NCBI RefSeq assembly: GCF_024138125.1
Contig: NZ_CP099993.1
Span: 620,001 to 684,000, forward strand
Source: Halorussus salilacus
GTDB lineage: Archaea > Halobacteriota > Halobacteria > Halobacteriales > Haladaptataceae
DNA: 64,000 nucleotides
Direction of reading: 5' to 3'
Under the pieces are notes generated by a model. The model did no database searches. It was not told the DNA's origin and worked only from the letters and a program-made list of their open reading frames with translations. The position numbers and the translations under genes were made by a program. Positions within the stretch are counted from its first letter, which is position 1, and each line of letters begins with the position of its first letter. Positions 45,301 through 53,331 of this stretch are shown here, piece by piece.

Positions 45301-45603
45301 GCCGACGTGCGGACCATCGTGGGGCTGTTCGAGGACATCTACGACGAGGTGGAACTGGTCGCCCGGCGGGAGCGCGACGAACCGGTGATGACCCGCCACG
45401 AGTTCGAGCGGGAGCTCGAGGACCGACTGACCGACCGCCAGCGCGAGGTGCTGGAGCTCGCGTACTTCAGCGGCTTCTTCGAGTGGCCCCGCGAGAGCAC
45501 CGCCGAGGAGATCGCCGAGGCGCTCGACGTGTCCCAGCCCACCGTGAGCCGCCACATCCGGGGTGCCGAACGGACGCTGTTCTCGCTCATCTTCGAGGAG
45601 TAG
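42310..45603 (+). CDS. Bacterio-opsin-activator type regulator with PAS, GAF and HTH domains
   Basis: A 1,097-residue sensor-regulator. In order: a receiver-like N-terminus without a clear phospho-acceptor context (1 to about 110), PAS (118-235), GAF (267-407), PAS (417-533), GAF (551-682), GAF (728-877), the Bat-associated domain (about 897-1030) and an HTH_10 domain (1040-1097) with EEIAEALDVSQPTVSRHIRGAE. Proteins of this group combine signal sensing and DNA binding in one chain and do not need a kinase. Ligands are unknown. The start ATG 42310 (MTDAVSVVYLAP) fits the receiver-like fold. Confidence 0.9.
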   Translation: MTDAVSVVYLAPDRATAESVESLLEDERPGISLSAVTSVERVERALDALDGDPPGRVVVDAEVVGRSDGDLVAELRDANPDVPVETVESDASGGERERALAAGIAAAATPANGDGFVEDAHFRALAEAVSDAILVIDTDSVVRFANPAVEGVFGYAPDELVGESLTELMPEEYREPHREGIERYLREDERRLDWESLEFPGEHRDGHEIPLGLSFSEFVREGELLFTGIVRDITQRRRREDELRDRVDQQRAVAEFSQRALEDRPLDELFEEAVELVAETLDHEYTKVLELTPDRDDLLLRSGVGWDEGVVGSATVPSDEGSQAGYTLLSEEPVVVEDLDAEDRFSGPDLLTSHGVKSGVSTVIGTPGDPWGILGTHDTDRRTYADHDVQFVRSLASILATAVQRRERERDLKRYGAMVEAVGDGVYALDSESRFLAVNDAYVSLTGYSREELVGERASTVVPESAREAVEPTQSALDPETVTTTETATTETAIRTADGEEVPVEARVSALPLGDGRWGQVGVVRDISDRRRREQKLTSLHEMMGALADAEASDDIASLAVDAAVETLGFENAAVALYDDDEGRLTPAARRWREDEPIDEALLGTRSDDLLWRTFVDGETRVVRDLPAELDAEVSMGAALAVPLGKHGAFLAADPEPGSFEETDVSLADILCANVESALDRAGREETLRDQRNALREKNRELERVNRLNRVIREMTRVLTSASTDEEVMQAVCDRLAATGPYRFAWFGEPDPATGEVEPRAWAGVEEGYLDEISVTADESPTGRGPAGRALRTGEPKAQADLLGDPPFEPWREQALKRGYRSSVSVPVTYGNTTHGVLNIYAGEPGVFDETERSVLAELGETIGYALNAIERKEALVSERSVDLDFRVRDEDDPILSFVAETGARLDFENAVQRSDGLLHIFVTLSDVSPDSVASAADDISRIAEARLVADRGDETLYEVALGGESILAVLVDHGAIPRSMTMAGTEARFVVRVPQSADVRTIVGLFEDIYDEVELVARRERDEPVMTRHEFERELEDRLTDRQREVLELAYFSGFFEWPRESTAEEIAEALDVSQPTVSRHIRGAERTLFSLIFEE

Positions 45604-45640
45604 CGCGAGGCGGCGGCTCGCCCCGCGAACCGAGGGATTT

Positions 45641-45680
45641 AGATGTATAAATCGACCGCACCCGGGTCGGATATACATCT
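45641..45680. promoter_or_regulatory. Dyad-symmetric AT-rich site upstream of the HalOD1 gene
   Basis: AGATGTATA (45641-45649) and TATACATCT (45672-45680) are exact inverted repeats enclosing CGACC...GGTCG. The right arm overlaps a TATA-like GGATATACA that would start a transcript near 45700, so the dyad may be an operator on the HalOD1 promoter. A hairpin ending the regulator transcript is the alternative. Confidence 0.5.
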
Positions 45681-45729
45681 ATCGTGAACCCCTATCCCGG
45701 TAGCCCCCCTCAGAGTGAAGTAGAGATAG

Positions 45730-46047
45730 ATGAGCCAGACAATGACCACGGAAACCTTCGACGACATGTCGGCCAGCCAGCGCGTGATCGAGGCGGTCGC
45801 AGACGAGACCGGCGACGACCTGACCGAGGTCGGCCCCCTCTATCACGTCATCGACCCCGACGCCCTCGACCGACTGTTCGCGCCGACCAACCGGACGGGA
45901 CGCACCGAGGGGTTCGTGGAGTTCACCTTCGCCGGATGCGACGTGGTGGTCCGCGGCGACGGGACGGTCGACGCGACCCGGCGCGGCATCGACGCGGAGA
46001 CCGAGAGTGACGCCCACGTTCGGCCGCGGTCGAACGCCGACCGCTGA
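45730..46047 (+). CDS. HalOD1 output-domain protein
   Basis: A 105-residue protein consisting of one HalOD1 domain, with VIEAVADETGDDLTEVGPLY, the middle IDPDALDRLF and the strand FVEFTFAGCDVVVRGDGTV. HalOD1 is a haloarchaeal signalling output domain of unknown biochemical action, often next to sensor-regulators, as here. Signs of an independent promoter lie upstream. Confidence 0.85.
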   Translation: MSQTMTTETFDDMSASQRVIEAVADETGDDLTEVGPLYHVIDPDALDRLFAPTNRTGRTEGFVEFTFAGCDVVVRGDGTVDATRRGIDAETESDAHVRPRSNADR

Positions 46048-46085
46048 CCGCATGACCGCACCCCAGCACCGCACGCGGAAGACCG

Positions 46086-46331
46086 ATGCTCGAACCGACT
46101 GAATGGCGCGGAGACCCGACCCGGCGAGCCGAGACCGACGACGCGACCAGACGCGAGGAGGCGACCGTTGAGCCCGTGTCGAGCTGCGACTACTGCGGCG
46201 GCCCGATAGCCGCCGACGAGTGGCATCCGGTCGTGACCCGACGCGACGACGGCGAGCTGGAGATCTACGCGTTCTGTGACGAGACCTGTCGGGAGGAGTG
46301 GGAGCGCGACCGCGACGACCTCGACCGGTGA
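46086..46331 (+). CDS. Small zinc-ribbon-like protein
   Basis: An 81-residue acidic protein with two cysteine pairs, CDYC near residue 34 and CDETC near residue 70, which should bind one zinc ion (TRASH/DUF7576-like pattern). The middle strand HPVVTRRDDGELEIYAF is typical. The function is unknown. The last codons are part of an 18-base direct duplication (GACCGGTGAGGCGACCCC). Confidence 0.7.
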   Translation: MLEPTEWRGDPTRRAETDDATRREEATVEPVSSCDYCGGPIAADEWHPVVTRRDDGELEIYAFCDETCREEWERDRDDLDR

Positions 46332-46387
46332 GGCGACCCCGACCGGTGAGGCGACCCGGACGCCGAACTCGACTGCGGGCCGCGGCC

Positions 46388-46471
46388 GACGATTCCGAAC
46401 CGCCGGTCTGCGGTTCCGATGCGCCTGTCTACGATTCCGAACCGCCCGTCTACGATTCCGAACCGCCCGTC
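46388..46471. repeat. 21-base tandem repeat, four copies, overlapping a stop codon
   Basis: Units 46388-46408, 46409-46429, 46430-46450 and 46451-46471 read about TACGATTCCGAACCGCCCGTC; the last two are identical. The DUF2298 gene ends inside the array: its last codons (ETGGSES) and the TAG stop come from one unit. The copies are in phase, so a stop change would add repeated tails. Confidence 0.85.
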
Positions 46472-48822
46472 TCTAACTCCGAGTAGTCCACCCTGTAGAC
46501 GACCACGCCGTCGTTCTCGAAGACGGGGTCGTACCCCGGGCGGTCGCCGAATCGGAGGTCCTCGCCGTCGTAGCGCTCGCGCTCCAGCGGCCCGACGTAG
46601 ACGTACTCCACGTCGTACTTCGCGAGGAGTTCCGCGCGGTTCTCCCAGCTCGCGTCGGTGTAGATGAAGTCAACGTCCTCCTCGCGGCGGTCGGCCACGT
46701 CGTAGCCGCGGTACGCGCCCTCCTGATACACCCACCCGACGACCGCGGGGAGTCCGGTCAGCGACGGGACCGGGCTCGACCACTGGTAGGGGCTCCCCGG
46801 TGCGGTGACGACGTGGGGTCGGCCCTCCCTGTCGTCGAGCCAGTGGATGGCCTCGGCCTCGTCGGGGTGCTGGGTTTCGAGGTACGCGAGTCCGTCGAGG
46901 GTCGCGTCGTCGGTCGCGAGCTCGCCGTCGGTCGTGAAGTGGTCCTGCATCGTGAGCCCGCCGTAGAGGCCGGTCGAGACGAGGAGGACCGCGGCCCCCA
47001 CGGCCGCGAGGTCGCCCCGACTCACGTCGAACCCCCCGACGGAGCGCGGGCGGGCGGCGGGGGCGACGCGGTCGCTCACCAGCGCCGCGAGCATGGCACC
47101 CGCCGCGGTCCCCCACAGCACCCACACCTGCATGTACACCTTGAACACCGTGTTGAACCGGCCCGCGATGGCGTTGTCCTCGACGTACGCGAACTCCACG
47201 AGCGTCACCAGTCCGGCACCCGCGATCAGGAGGACCGCCTCGTAGCCGACCGACCCGTCTGCGCGGAGCAACAGCCACCCGACCGCGAGCAGGGGGACGA
47301 CCAGCACCACGACCGGGTAGCCCGCGAGCCACGCCAGCAGGGCCGCGAGGGCCGCGAGCCCGCCGACCCGGACCGCGTCGGTATCGAACGCCTCGCGGGC
47401 CCGCGGCCAGAGGTAGCCCGCGAACACCGCGAGGAACGCGCCGTGGACGAGCAGGAGGCCGACGGCGGTCGACTGGTCGGGGAGGAACGCGAGGCTCCGA
47501 CTGCTGGAGGAGGCCAGCAGGACGCCGACGAGGAACGGCGACAGCCAGACGACCGCGAGCGCACCCACCACGCCGGTGGCCGCGAGGGCCGCCGCGACGC
47601 GGCGGCCCTCGCCCAGCAGGGCGGTCGCCGGGGACGGCTCGCCGCCACCGTCGGGCACGGGCGCGGCTCGCTCTCTCGCCGAGACGCCGGGGAACAGGGT
47701 GAGCGGGTCGGCGGGCGCGAACACCAGCGCGAGCCAGACCACGCCGAGACCGGTCGGGAGGCTCCAGACGTTGACGAGTCCGAGGAGGGCGACGACCGCC
47801 GGGAGGACGCCGAACGCGAGGAGGCGTCGCCGCCCGCGGTTCTCCGGCGGGGTCCGGAAGTAGGCGTAGCCCAGCGCGGCCGCGAGTATCAGGAACTGGG
47901 TGCTGAGCATGTGGCCGTGGAGGTCGCCGTTGTAGAACGCGAACAGCGGGAACTCGTTGATGGTGCCCGGAATCACGCGGCTCGGGGCCCAGTAGCTGAA
48001 CTCGCCGATCCCGTCGAGCACGAGCTGGCCCGACGAGGAGAGTTCGCCCCCCGAGTCCCGCAACGCGTCGGCGACCCGGTCGGCGATTTGGGACGCGAGC
48101 GTCTGGGGGAGGACCCAGATAAGCCCCACGACGGGCGCGACGAGGTTGCTGGCGAACCCGACCAAGAAGGCAGCGAACACCCCGCCGACCCGGCTCGACG
48201 CGCCCCGGGCGTCGGCGACGGCCCCGCCGAGTCCGTAGACCGCGGTCACGAGCGACGCGTAGAAGCCCGCGAGCGCGAGGTTGTAGGCGTACCGGGGCGC
48301 GGTGCCCGTCAGAGACGAGAGGACGGCCGCCATCAGGTGGCCGCCGTAGTAGTACATGACGTGGTCGCCCGCCCACCACATGTCCTCGGGCGGGAGCGCC
48401 TCCGCGCGCATCAGCGATTTGAAGATGCCGAAGTCGAGGAACTTCTCGCCGCCGCCAGGAACGATGGCGGGGTCGACCGCCCGGACCGCCACGAGGAACA
48501 GGAACGCGACGGTGAAGACGGTCACGGCCTCCGCATACGCACGCGGGCGAATCAAACCTTTATAAACTCGCGGTCGGTTGTTCCAGACGACGAGGGCCGA
48601 CAGCCCCGCGACCGCGAGGACGCCGAGCGCCGCGGTCCACCGGCCGAACGACAGGTGGCCGACCCAGTAGACGACGGTGGTCGCGACGAACAGCGAGACC
48701 GGCAGGGAGAGGGCCGCGCCGCGGTCGGGGAACCGAGGGAACAACCGGGCGGCCACCGGCAGGCCGACGAACGCGAGCGCCTGAAACGCGACGAGCCACA
48801 GCAGGACGAGCGCGTACTCCAT
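46450..48822 (-). CDS. Large DUF2298 (GT-C-like) membrane protein
   Basis: A 790-residue protein with more than 15 membrane helices and a soluble C-terminal domain of about 130 residues. The family core is the loop DFGIFKSLMRAEALPPEDMW followed by GDHVMYYYGGHLMAAVL and FPLFAFYNGDLHGHMLSTQF. DUF2298 proteins are thought to be polytopic glycosyl transfer enzymes; the substrate is unknown. The ATG at 48822 (MEYALVLLWL) is preferred because a TATA box (GGTTTATC, 48854-48847) lies 28 bases upstream. An N-terminal extension to 48966 is open but has no such support. Confidence 0.88.
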   Translation of the reverse strand: MEYALVLLWLVAFQALAFVGLPVAARLFPRFPDRGAALSLPVSLFVATTVVYWVGHLSFGRWTAALGVLAVAGLSALVVWNNRPRVYKGLIRPRAYAEAVTVFTVAFLFLVAVRAVDPAIVPGGGEKFLDFGIFKSLMRAEALPPEDMWWAGDHVMYYYGGHLMAAVLSSLTGTAPRYAYNLALAGFYASLVTAVYGLGGAVADARGASSRVGGVFAAFLVGFASNLVAPVVGLIWVLPQTLASQIADRVADALRDSGGELSSSGQLVLDGIGEFSYWAPSRVIPGTINEFPLFAFYNGDLHGHMLSTQFLILAAALGYAYFRTPPENRGRRRLLAFGVLPAVVALLGLVNVWSLPTGLGVVWLALVFAPADPLTLFPGVSARERAAPVPDGGGEPSPATALLGEGRRVAAALAATGVVGALAVVWLSPFLVGVLLASSSSRSLAFLPDQSTAVGLLLVHGAFLAVFAGYLWPRAREAFDTDAVRVGGLAALAALLAWLAGYPVVVLVVPLLAVGWLLLRADGSVGYEAVLLIAGAGLVTLVEFAYVEDNAIAGRFNTVFKVYMQVWVLWGTAAGAMLAALVSDRVAPAARPRSVGGFDVSRGDLAAVGAAVLLVSTGLYGGLTMQDHFTTDGELATDDATLDGLAYLETQHPDEAEAIHWLDDREGRPHVVTAPGSPYQWSSPVPSLTGLPAVVGWVYQEGAYRGYDVADRREEDVDFIYTDASWENRAELLAKYDVEYVYVGPLERERYDGEDLRFGDRPGYDPVFENDGVVVYRVDYSELETGGSES
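47582..47612. repeat. 15-bp stem inverted repeat inside the DUF2298 gene
   Basis: GCGAGGGCCGCCGCG pairs perfectly across a one-base loop. It encodes a charged loop (LGEGRRVAAAL) between membrane helices. Confidence 0.7.
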
Positions 48823-48846
48823 CGGTTCGTAGAACGAGCGACGACC

Positions 48847-48854
48847 GATAAACC
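48847..48854 (-). promoter_or_regulatory. TATA box of the DUF2298 gene
   Basis: GGTTTATC on the minus strand is centred 28 bases upstream of the ATG at 48822 and decides between that start and the longer open frame. Confidence 0.55.
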
Positions 48855-48985
48855 TCTTGGGGTTCGCGAGCGCGTTCGACGCCTCGAAGGCGCGAGCGGT
48901 GTCCGAACGGCGGATTCTCGACGGGCGACTCGGTGCGGGTTCGGACGGAGAGGGAGAAACTCCCATACGGCGACCGAATCACAAT

Positions 48986-48993
48986 CCTTATCT
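48986..48993 (+). promoter_or_regulatory. TATA box of the initiator tRNA gene
   Basis: CCTTATCT is centred 27 bases upstream of the first base of the tRNA, the expected spacing. Confidence 0.55.
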
Positions 48994-49016
48994 GTCGAAC
49001 GGGGTTACGAGATAGT

Positions 49017-49091
49017 AGCGGGATGGGATAGCCAGGAGATTCCGGCGGGCTCATAACCCGCAGACCGGTGGTTCAAATCCACCTCCCGCTA
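49017..49091 (+). tRNA. Initiator tRNA-Met (anticodon CAT)
   Basis: The acceptor stem AGCGGGA pairs with TCCCGCT and so has the A1-T72 pair. The anticodon stem GCGGG/CCCGC carries the three consecutive G-C pairs typical of initiators, with loop CTCATAA. The T arm is GGTGG TTCAAAT CCACC. The discriminator is A and CCA is not encoded. Confidence 0.93.
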
Positions 49092-49410
49092 CTTTTCCGA
49101 AATTCAACGCACGAGCGACGAGCGTCACGAGGAGCGAGTGCCGAATTTCGGAACGTGCTTCGGAGTGGATTTGAAATAGACCGGACGCACGCCCGCGGAG
49201 CGAAGCGAGCAGGACCGTCCGGGCGTGGTTCAAATCCACCTCCCGCTATGTTTTGTCGGACTCACTCCCGACGAGGCGTGCCAACGCCGAGTCGAATCCG
49301 AATCCGACGAACTCGCACGGAGTGGATTTGAACTAGTCCACCTCCCGCTACGTTTCCGAAATTCGACGCACGAGCGACGAGCGTCACGAGGAGCGAGTGC
49401 GGAATTCGCC
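49068..49410 (+). repeat. Repeated 3' ends of the initiator tRNA gene
   Basis: The last 24 bases of the tRNA (49068-49091) recur exactly at 49225-49248, and the last 14 bases recur at 49337-49350. The third copy is followed by about 57 bases nearly identical to those after the tRNA itself (49092-49148 versus 49351-49407). The word GGAGTGGATTTGAA also occurs twice (near 49162 and 49319). No gene lies in this 384-base gap. The pattern suggests attachment-site remnants of past integrations. Confidence 0.8.
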
Positions 49411-49444
49411 ACCGGAACCGGCAACAGCGCGAGGGGCCACGGCG

Positions 49445-49450
49445 CTTATT
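49445..49450 (+). promoter_or_regulatory. TATA box of the DJ-1/PfpI gene
   Basis: CTTATT is centred 28 bases upstream of the ATG at 49476, which supports this start over an open extension to 49449. Confidence 0.5.
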
Positions 49451-49475
49451 GAAGTACGGGCCCAATCTATCGGCG

Positions 49476-50171
49476 ATGACATCCGTACTGTTCGTAGTCA
49501 GCGAAGAGGGGTACTGGGGCGAAGAGTGCGTCGAACCGCTCGAAACCCTGAGCGAGACCGACGCCGACATCGACGTGGCGACCCCGAGCGGAGGAACGCC
49601 GGTCGTCGACGAGCGGTCGGTCGACCCCGACACCGTCGGGGAGGAGACCGCCGAGCGCGTGAAGGAGGTCCACGAGAACGACGAGCGCCTGCAGAATCCG
49701 ATACCCGTCGCCGACGCCGACGCGGATATGTACGACGCCGTGGTGTTCCCCGGCGGTCACGGCACCGAGTGGGACGTGAATCAGGACAGACACGCCCGCG
49801 CACTGCTCCGCGAGGTGGTCGAGCGCGAGGACGGCGGCAAGGCGCTGGTGGTCTGTCACGCGGTCGGCCTGCTCGCGTTCACCCGCGATAGCGACGGGGG
49901 CTTCCTCGTCGACGGCCGCGACGTGACCGGGTTCCCGAACGAGTGGGAGGAAGACATCGTGGACGACCGCGACCGGATGCCCGACGGCCGCAAGCTCCCC
50001 TACTGGGTCGAAGACGAGGTGGAGGCCGCGGGCGGCGACTGGGACGCCGAACTCGACTCGGACGCGAGCGTCACCGTCGATGGCGACCTCGTCACCGCGA
50101 GAGGCCCCGAATCGTCGGCTGCGGCCGCCCGAACGCTGGTCGAGGTACTCGGAACGACACCGCCCGCGTAG
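49476..50171 (+). CDS. DJ-1/PfpI family protein (Hsp31-like)
   Basis: A 231-residue protein of the class I glutamine amidotransferase-like fold. The nucleophile elbow is in ALVVCHAVGLLAFT, with the conserved glutamate early in the chain (YWGEECVEPLE) and VVFPGGHGTEWDV forming the second loop. This layout matches the Hsp31/glyoxalase III type, acting on methylglyoxal or in protein deglycation. No signal peptide is seen. Which activity applies is not decided by sequence. Confidence 0.85.
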   Translation: MTSVLFVVSEEGYWGEECVEPLETLSETDADIDVATPSGGTPVVDERSVDPDTVGEETAERVKEVHENDERLQNPIPVADADADMYDAVVFPGGHGTEWDVNQDRHARALLREVVEREDGGKALVVCHAVGLLAFTRDSDGGFLVDGRDVTGFPNEWEEDIVDDRDRMPDGRKLPYWVEDEVEAAGGDWDAELDSDASVTVDGDLVTARGPESSAAAARTLVEVLGTTPPA

Positions 50172-50355
50172 CGGTACGGACTGCTTACCGTCGGTTCTGG
50201 ACGGCCGTTATCCATAATATCGGTCGTTTTTGCTCCGATTGTATCGAGGAATATCCAAACCCAATTCGTATAAGCGCATCATTCTGTAGATTTGCACCAT
50301 TAATACCGCGGTAGTTAATACCACATCCGATATCTGGGTTAGTTGAACAAACCGG

Positions 50356-50364
50356 TACATATTT
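50356..50364 (+). promoter_or_regulatory. TATA box of the oligopeptide-type importer operon
   Basis: TACATATTT is centred about 31 bases upstream of the ATG at 50391. The 219-base gap before the gene is AT-rich and holds no other gene. Confidence 0.5.
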
Positions 50365-50390
50365 GTAGGTGGTGGGAACAGTTAGCCGAT

Positions 50391-52307
50391 ATGCCATCCG
50401 GCAACAGAAGTTTTGATAACATTGGGCAAGGGACGACCGGCATCAGCCGCCGAAAGTGGCTTCAGGCCCTCGGCGTCGCCGGTGCGGCTGGCCTCGCGGG
50501 CTGTCAGGGTTCCGACGATCAGGAGACGACCACCACGACCGACGACGGGACGGAGTCGGACCCGAGCACCGACTCGGAGACCGAGACCGAGACCGAGAGC
50601 GGCAGTCGGTCGGTCGGCGGCACCTACAACAGCGTCACGTCCTCCCCGTACGAGACGCTCAATCCGCTGTACAACGACGAGTACGGCGCTGGCGTCGCGA
50701 TCGGGTACGCGCTCGACCTGAACTACACCTTCGCGCCCGAGACCGAACCGTTCTGGCTCCACACGGAGTTCGAGACCGACGACAACGAGGTGTGGGTCGT
50801 GAAGGTCCGGGAGGGGCTGGAGTTCGGCGGCGACTACGGCGAGGTCACCGCCGAGACGTACACCTACCAGATACAGGAGGTCCACCAGAGCGAGTGGGCG
50901 AACACGCCCGACGCGACGAACTGGATCCGAGACGAAGAGCCCATCAACGTCGAGGAGACCGGCGAGTACGAGTTCCAGATCGAACTCCCGAGTCCGGACC
51001 CGGTGTATCTGGAGTCCTACGACCCCCAGATGTACCCCATCCCGGTCGATCTGATGCAGCCGTACGTCGACGAGGAGGACGCCGAGGGGCTACAGGACGA
51101 CGAGGACCTCCTCGAGCTGACGTTCACCGGGAACCTCGGGGCGTTCTCGCTCGACGAGTGGAACCGTAGCTCCGGAGTCACCTTCTCGCGGAACGACGAT
51201 TACTTCCTGCAAGACGTCGACGACGCGCCCGACGAATTCGAGAACGCGCCGTACTTCGAGGGCGTGCAGGTCGACGTCGTTCAGGAGGAATCTTCGCGGC
51301 TCGCCGCGCTCGAAACCGGCGAGACCGACACGGCGGCCGTCCCGCCGAACCGCGTTCAGGAGTTCCAGGACCTCGATAGCACCTACGTGAGCGTCCAACC
51401 GCAGTCATACAACGAGATCTGTGCGTACAACATGCGGGACAACGGCTGGACCGCGGGTCCGGGCAACCTCTTCCGCGAGAAGGAGTTCCGGCAGGGACTC
51501 GCCTGCGCCGTCAACAAGGAGCGACTCGTCGAGGGCGTCTACCGCGGCTTCGCCGAGATCGAGTACACCTGGCAACCCCCGTGGTCGCAGTGGTACCCCG
51601 ACGAGGACGACCTGATGACGTTCGGTACCGGCGACCTCTACGGCCCGGAGGAGACCCGGAGCCGCATCGAGAGCGCCATCGAGAACGTCGACGAGGACTA
51701 CCGCTACGACGGCGAGAACCTCGTCACGCCCGACGGCAATCAGGTCACGCTCAGCCTCTACCACAGCGCCGGGCAGAACACCGAGAAGAACTTCGCGCAG
51801 TTCATCGCCCAGGAGTTCAGCGAGAACGCGGGCATCGAGGTCGAAGTCGAGGCCATCGACGGCGTGAAGTTCTCGGAGGACTACTGGCAACAGGAGGTCC
51901 CGGACAACCCCGACGAGTACGAGTGGAGCGAAGGCCCCAACAACGCCGGACCGCGCGAGGTCACCAGCGCGAACGAGTGGGACATGTCGGTGGTGTTCGG
52001 GCTGAACGCCTACCCGCTGAACCCGCTGACGGCCGACGTGTTCTTCCTCAAGGACGGCGTCTACAACCCCTACGGCTACTACCCGTCGTGGGACGCCGAA
52101 GGGCTGTTCGACAAGGCCCGTAACGCCGAGAGCAGGGACGAACTGAAGGAGGCGCTTCGGGATATCTTCATCAACATCTCCGAGGACCAGCCGATGGGGA
52201 TGCTCGCGTTCCCCTCGGACACCATCGGGTACAACAGCAGTGTCCAGGGTCCGATGGAGGACTACTTCAGCGGTTGGGACTTCCCGGCCTGGTACTTCGA
52301 GGAGTAG
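50391..52307 (+). CDS. ABC importer substrate-binding lipoprotein, oligopeptide type
   Basis: A 638-residue Tat lipoprotein of the SBP_bac_5 family. The signal has SRRKWLQALGVAGAAGLAGC with the lipobox cysteine near residue 39, then a Thr/Asp/Ser-rich linker (to about 80). The mature domain begins GGTYNSVTSSPYETLNPLYN, a typical start of Dpp/OppA proteins. It presents peptides or other solutes to the permease pair encoded downstream. The start at 50391 is chosen from the TATA spacing and the signal position. Confidence 0.92.
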   Translation: MPSGNRSFDNIGQGTTGISRRKWLQALGVAGAAGLAGCQGSDDQETTTTTDDGTESDPSTDSETETETESGSRSVGGTYNSVTSSPYETLNPLYNDEYGAGVAIGYALDLNYTFAPETEPFWLHTEFETDDNEVWVVKVREGLEFGGDYGEVTAETYTYQIQEVHQSEWANTPDATNWIRDEEPINVEETGEYEFQIELPSPDPVYLESYDPQMYPIPVDLMQPYVDEEDAEGLQDDEDLLELTFTGNLGAFSLDEWNRSSGVTFSRNDDYFLQDVDDAPDEFENAPYFEGVQVDVVQEESSRLAALETGETDTAAVPPNRVQEFQDLDSTYVSVQPQSYNEICAYNMRDNGWTAGPGNLFREKEFRQGLACAVNKERLVEGVYRGFAEIEYTWQPPWSQWYPDEDDLMTFGTGDLYGPEETRSRIESAIENVDEDYRYDGENLVTPDGNQVTLSLYHSAGQNTEKNFAQFIAQEFSENAGIEVEVEAIDGVKFSEDYWQQEVPDNPDEYEWSEGPNNAGPREVTSANEWDMSVVFGLNAYPLNPLTADVFFLKDGVYNPYGYYPSWDAEGLFDKARNAESRDELKEALRDIFINISEDQPMGMLAFPSDTIGYNSSVQGPMEDYFSGWDFPAWYFEE

Positions 52308-52355
52308 CGCGTCGACCGACCGCATTCCGTTTTATACAAGGTAAGACACAGATAC

Positions 52356-53330
52356 ATGGGACTCGAATGGTACGTTGCGAGACGGGTGGCGTGGGCGATA
52401 GTCGTCACGTTCATCATCGTCTCTGTTACGTGGGCACTATTAGCGGCAGCACCGAATCCGGAGGTATCGCAGGCGGCGTCACAGGCGGCGTTGGAGGGCG
52501 GTGACCCGGCGGAGGCCCAAGAGCGGGCCAAAGAGCTACGCGGCCTCGACGCACCGCTACACGAACGATACATCGACTACGTGACCGGAATCTACACCTT
52601 CAACTGGGGGTGGTCCGAATCGCGAAACCAGCCGGTGACCGACGCACTGATGGAGTCGCTGTACTACACCGTCCAGTACTCGGTTCCGTGGACGATTCTG
52701 ACCATCCTCCTCGGACCGCTCGTGGGGATATACTCGGCCGCCAACCAGTACAGCTGGAAGGACCACGTAGCCACGGGATTCGCGTTCTTCGGGTACTCGA
52801 TACCGAACTTCTTCTTCGGTATCATCCTGCTACTGTTGTTCGGGGTGTACCTGGACGCGATTCCCATCGTCTACAACACCGACGTCCCGGTGTTCAGCGT
52901 CGAGAACGCCATCCAGTTGGCGATACCGGTGTTCGTTCTCGTCACCGGTTCCATCGGCGGAACGATGCGCGTCTCGCGTAACGAGTCGGCGGAGTACATC
53001 AACGCCGACTTCGTGAAGACCGCGACCGCGAAGGGCGTCTCGCCGCTTCGGGTGTACGCCAGACACATCCTCCGGCCGACCATGGTCCCGCTGTCGACGA
53101 CCATCGTCGCCCAGTTGCTCTACCTGTTCGTCGGGTCGTCGCTGCTGGTCGAGGTCGTCTTCGGCATCCCGGGGCTCGGTCGAACGACCTACCGGGCAAT
53201 CGTCTCCCAGGACACGAGCCTCGTGCTCGGGGCGACGCTGTTCTTCACGTTCATTGCGACCATCGGAAACCTGCTACAGGACCTGGTGTACACAGTGCTC
53301 GACCCGCGAATCAGCTTCGACGATAGATAA
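52356..53330 (+). CDS. ABC importer permease, DppB type
   Basis: A 324-residue permease with six helices. It starts GLEWYVARRVAWAIVVTFII and has the EAA-type coupling loop DFVKTATAKGVSPLRVYARH, which contacts the ATPases. The C-terminus ENLLQD-like stretch (GNLLQDLVYTVLDPRI) is typical of DppB. A TATA-like TTTTATAC lies about 23 bases before the ATG, so it may have a second promoter inside the operon. Confidence 0.93.
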   Translation: MGLEWYVARRVAWAIVVTFIIVSVTWALLAAAPNPEVSQAASQAALEGGDPAEAQERAKELRGLDAPLHERYIDYVTGIYTFNWGWSESRNQPVTDALMESLYYTVQYSVPWTILTILLGPLVGIYSAANQYSWKDHVATGFAFFGYSIPNFFFGIILLLLFGVYLDAIPIVYNTDVPVFSVENAIQLAIPVFVLVTGSIGGTMRVSRNESAEYINADFVKTATAKGVSPLRVYARHILRPTMVPLSTTIVAQLLYLFVGSSLLVEVVFGIPGLGRTTYRAIVSQDTSLVLGATLFFTFIATIGNLLQDLVYTVLDPRISFDDR

Positions 53331-53331
53331 C

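Noticed and set aside
42202-45678. 1,158-residue open frame antisense to the PAS/GAF/HTH regulator
   Set aside because: Same antisense shadow effect. The plus strand gives recognisable PAS, GAF and HTH domains, the minus strand nothing.
49068-49452. Short frames after the initiator tRNA beginning MVQIHLP
   Set aside because: They are translations of the tRNA 3' end and its repeats, not proteins.
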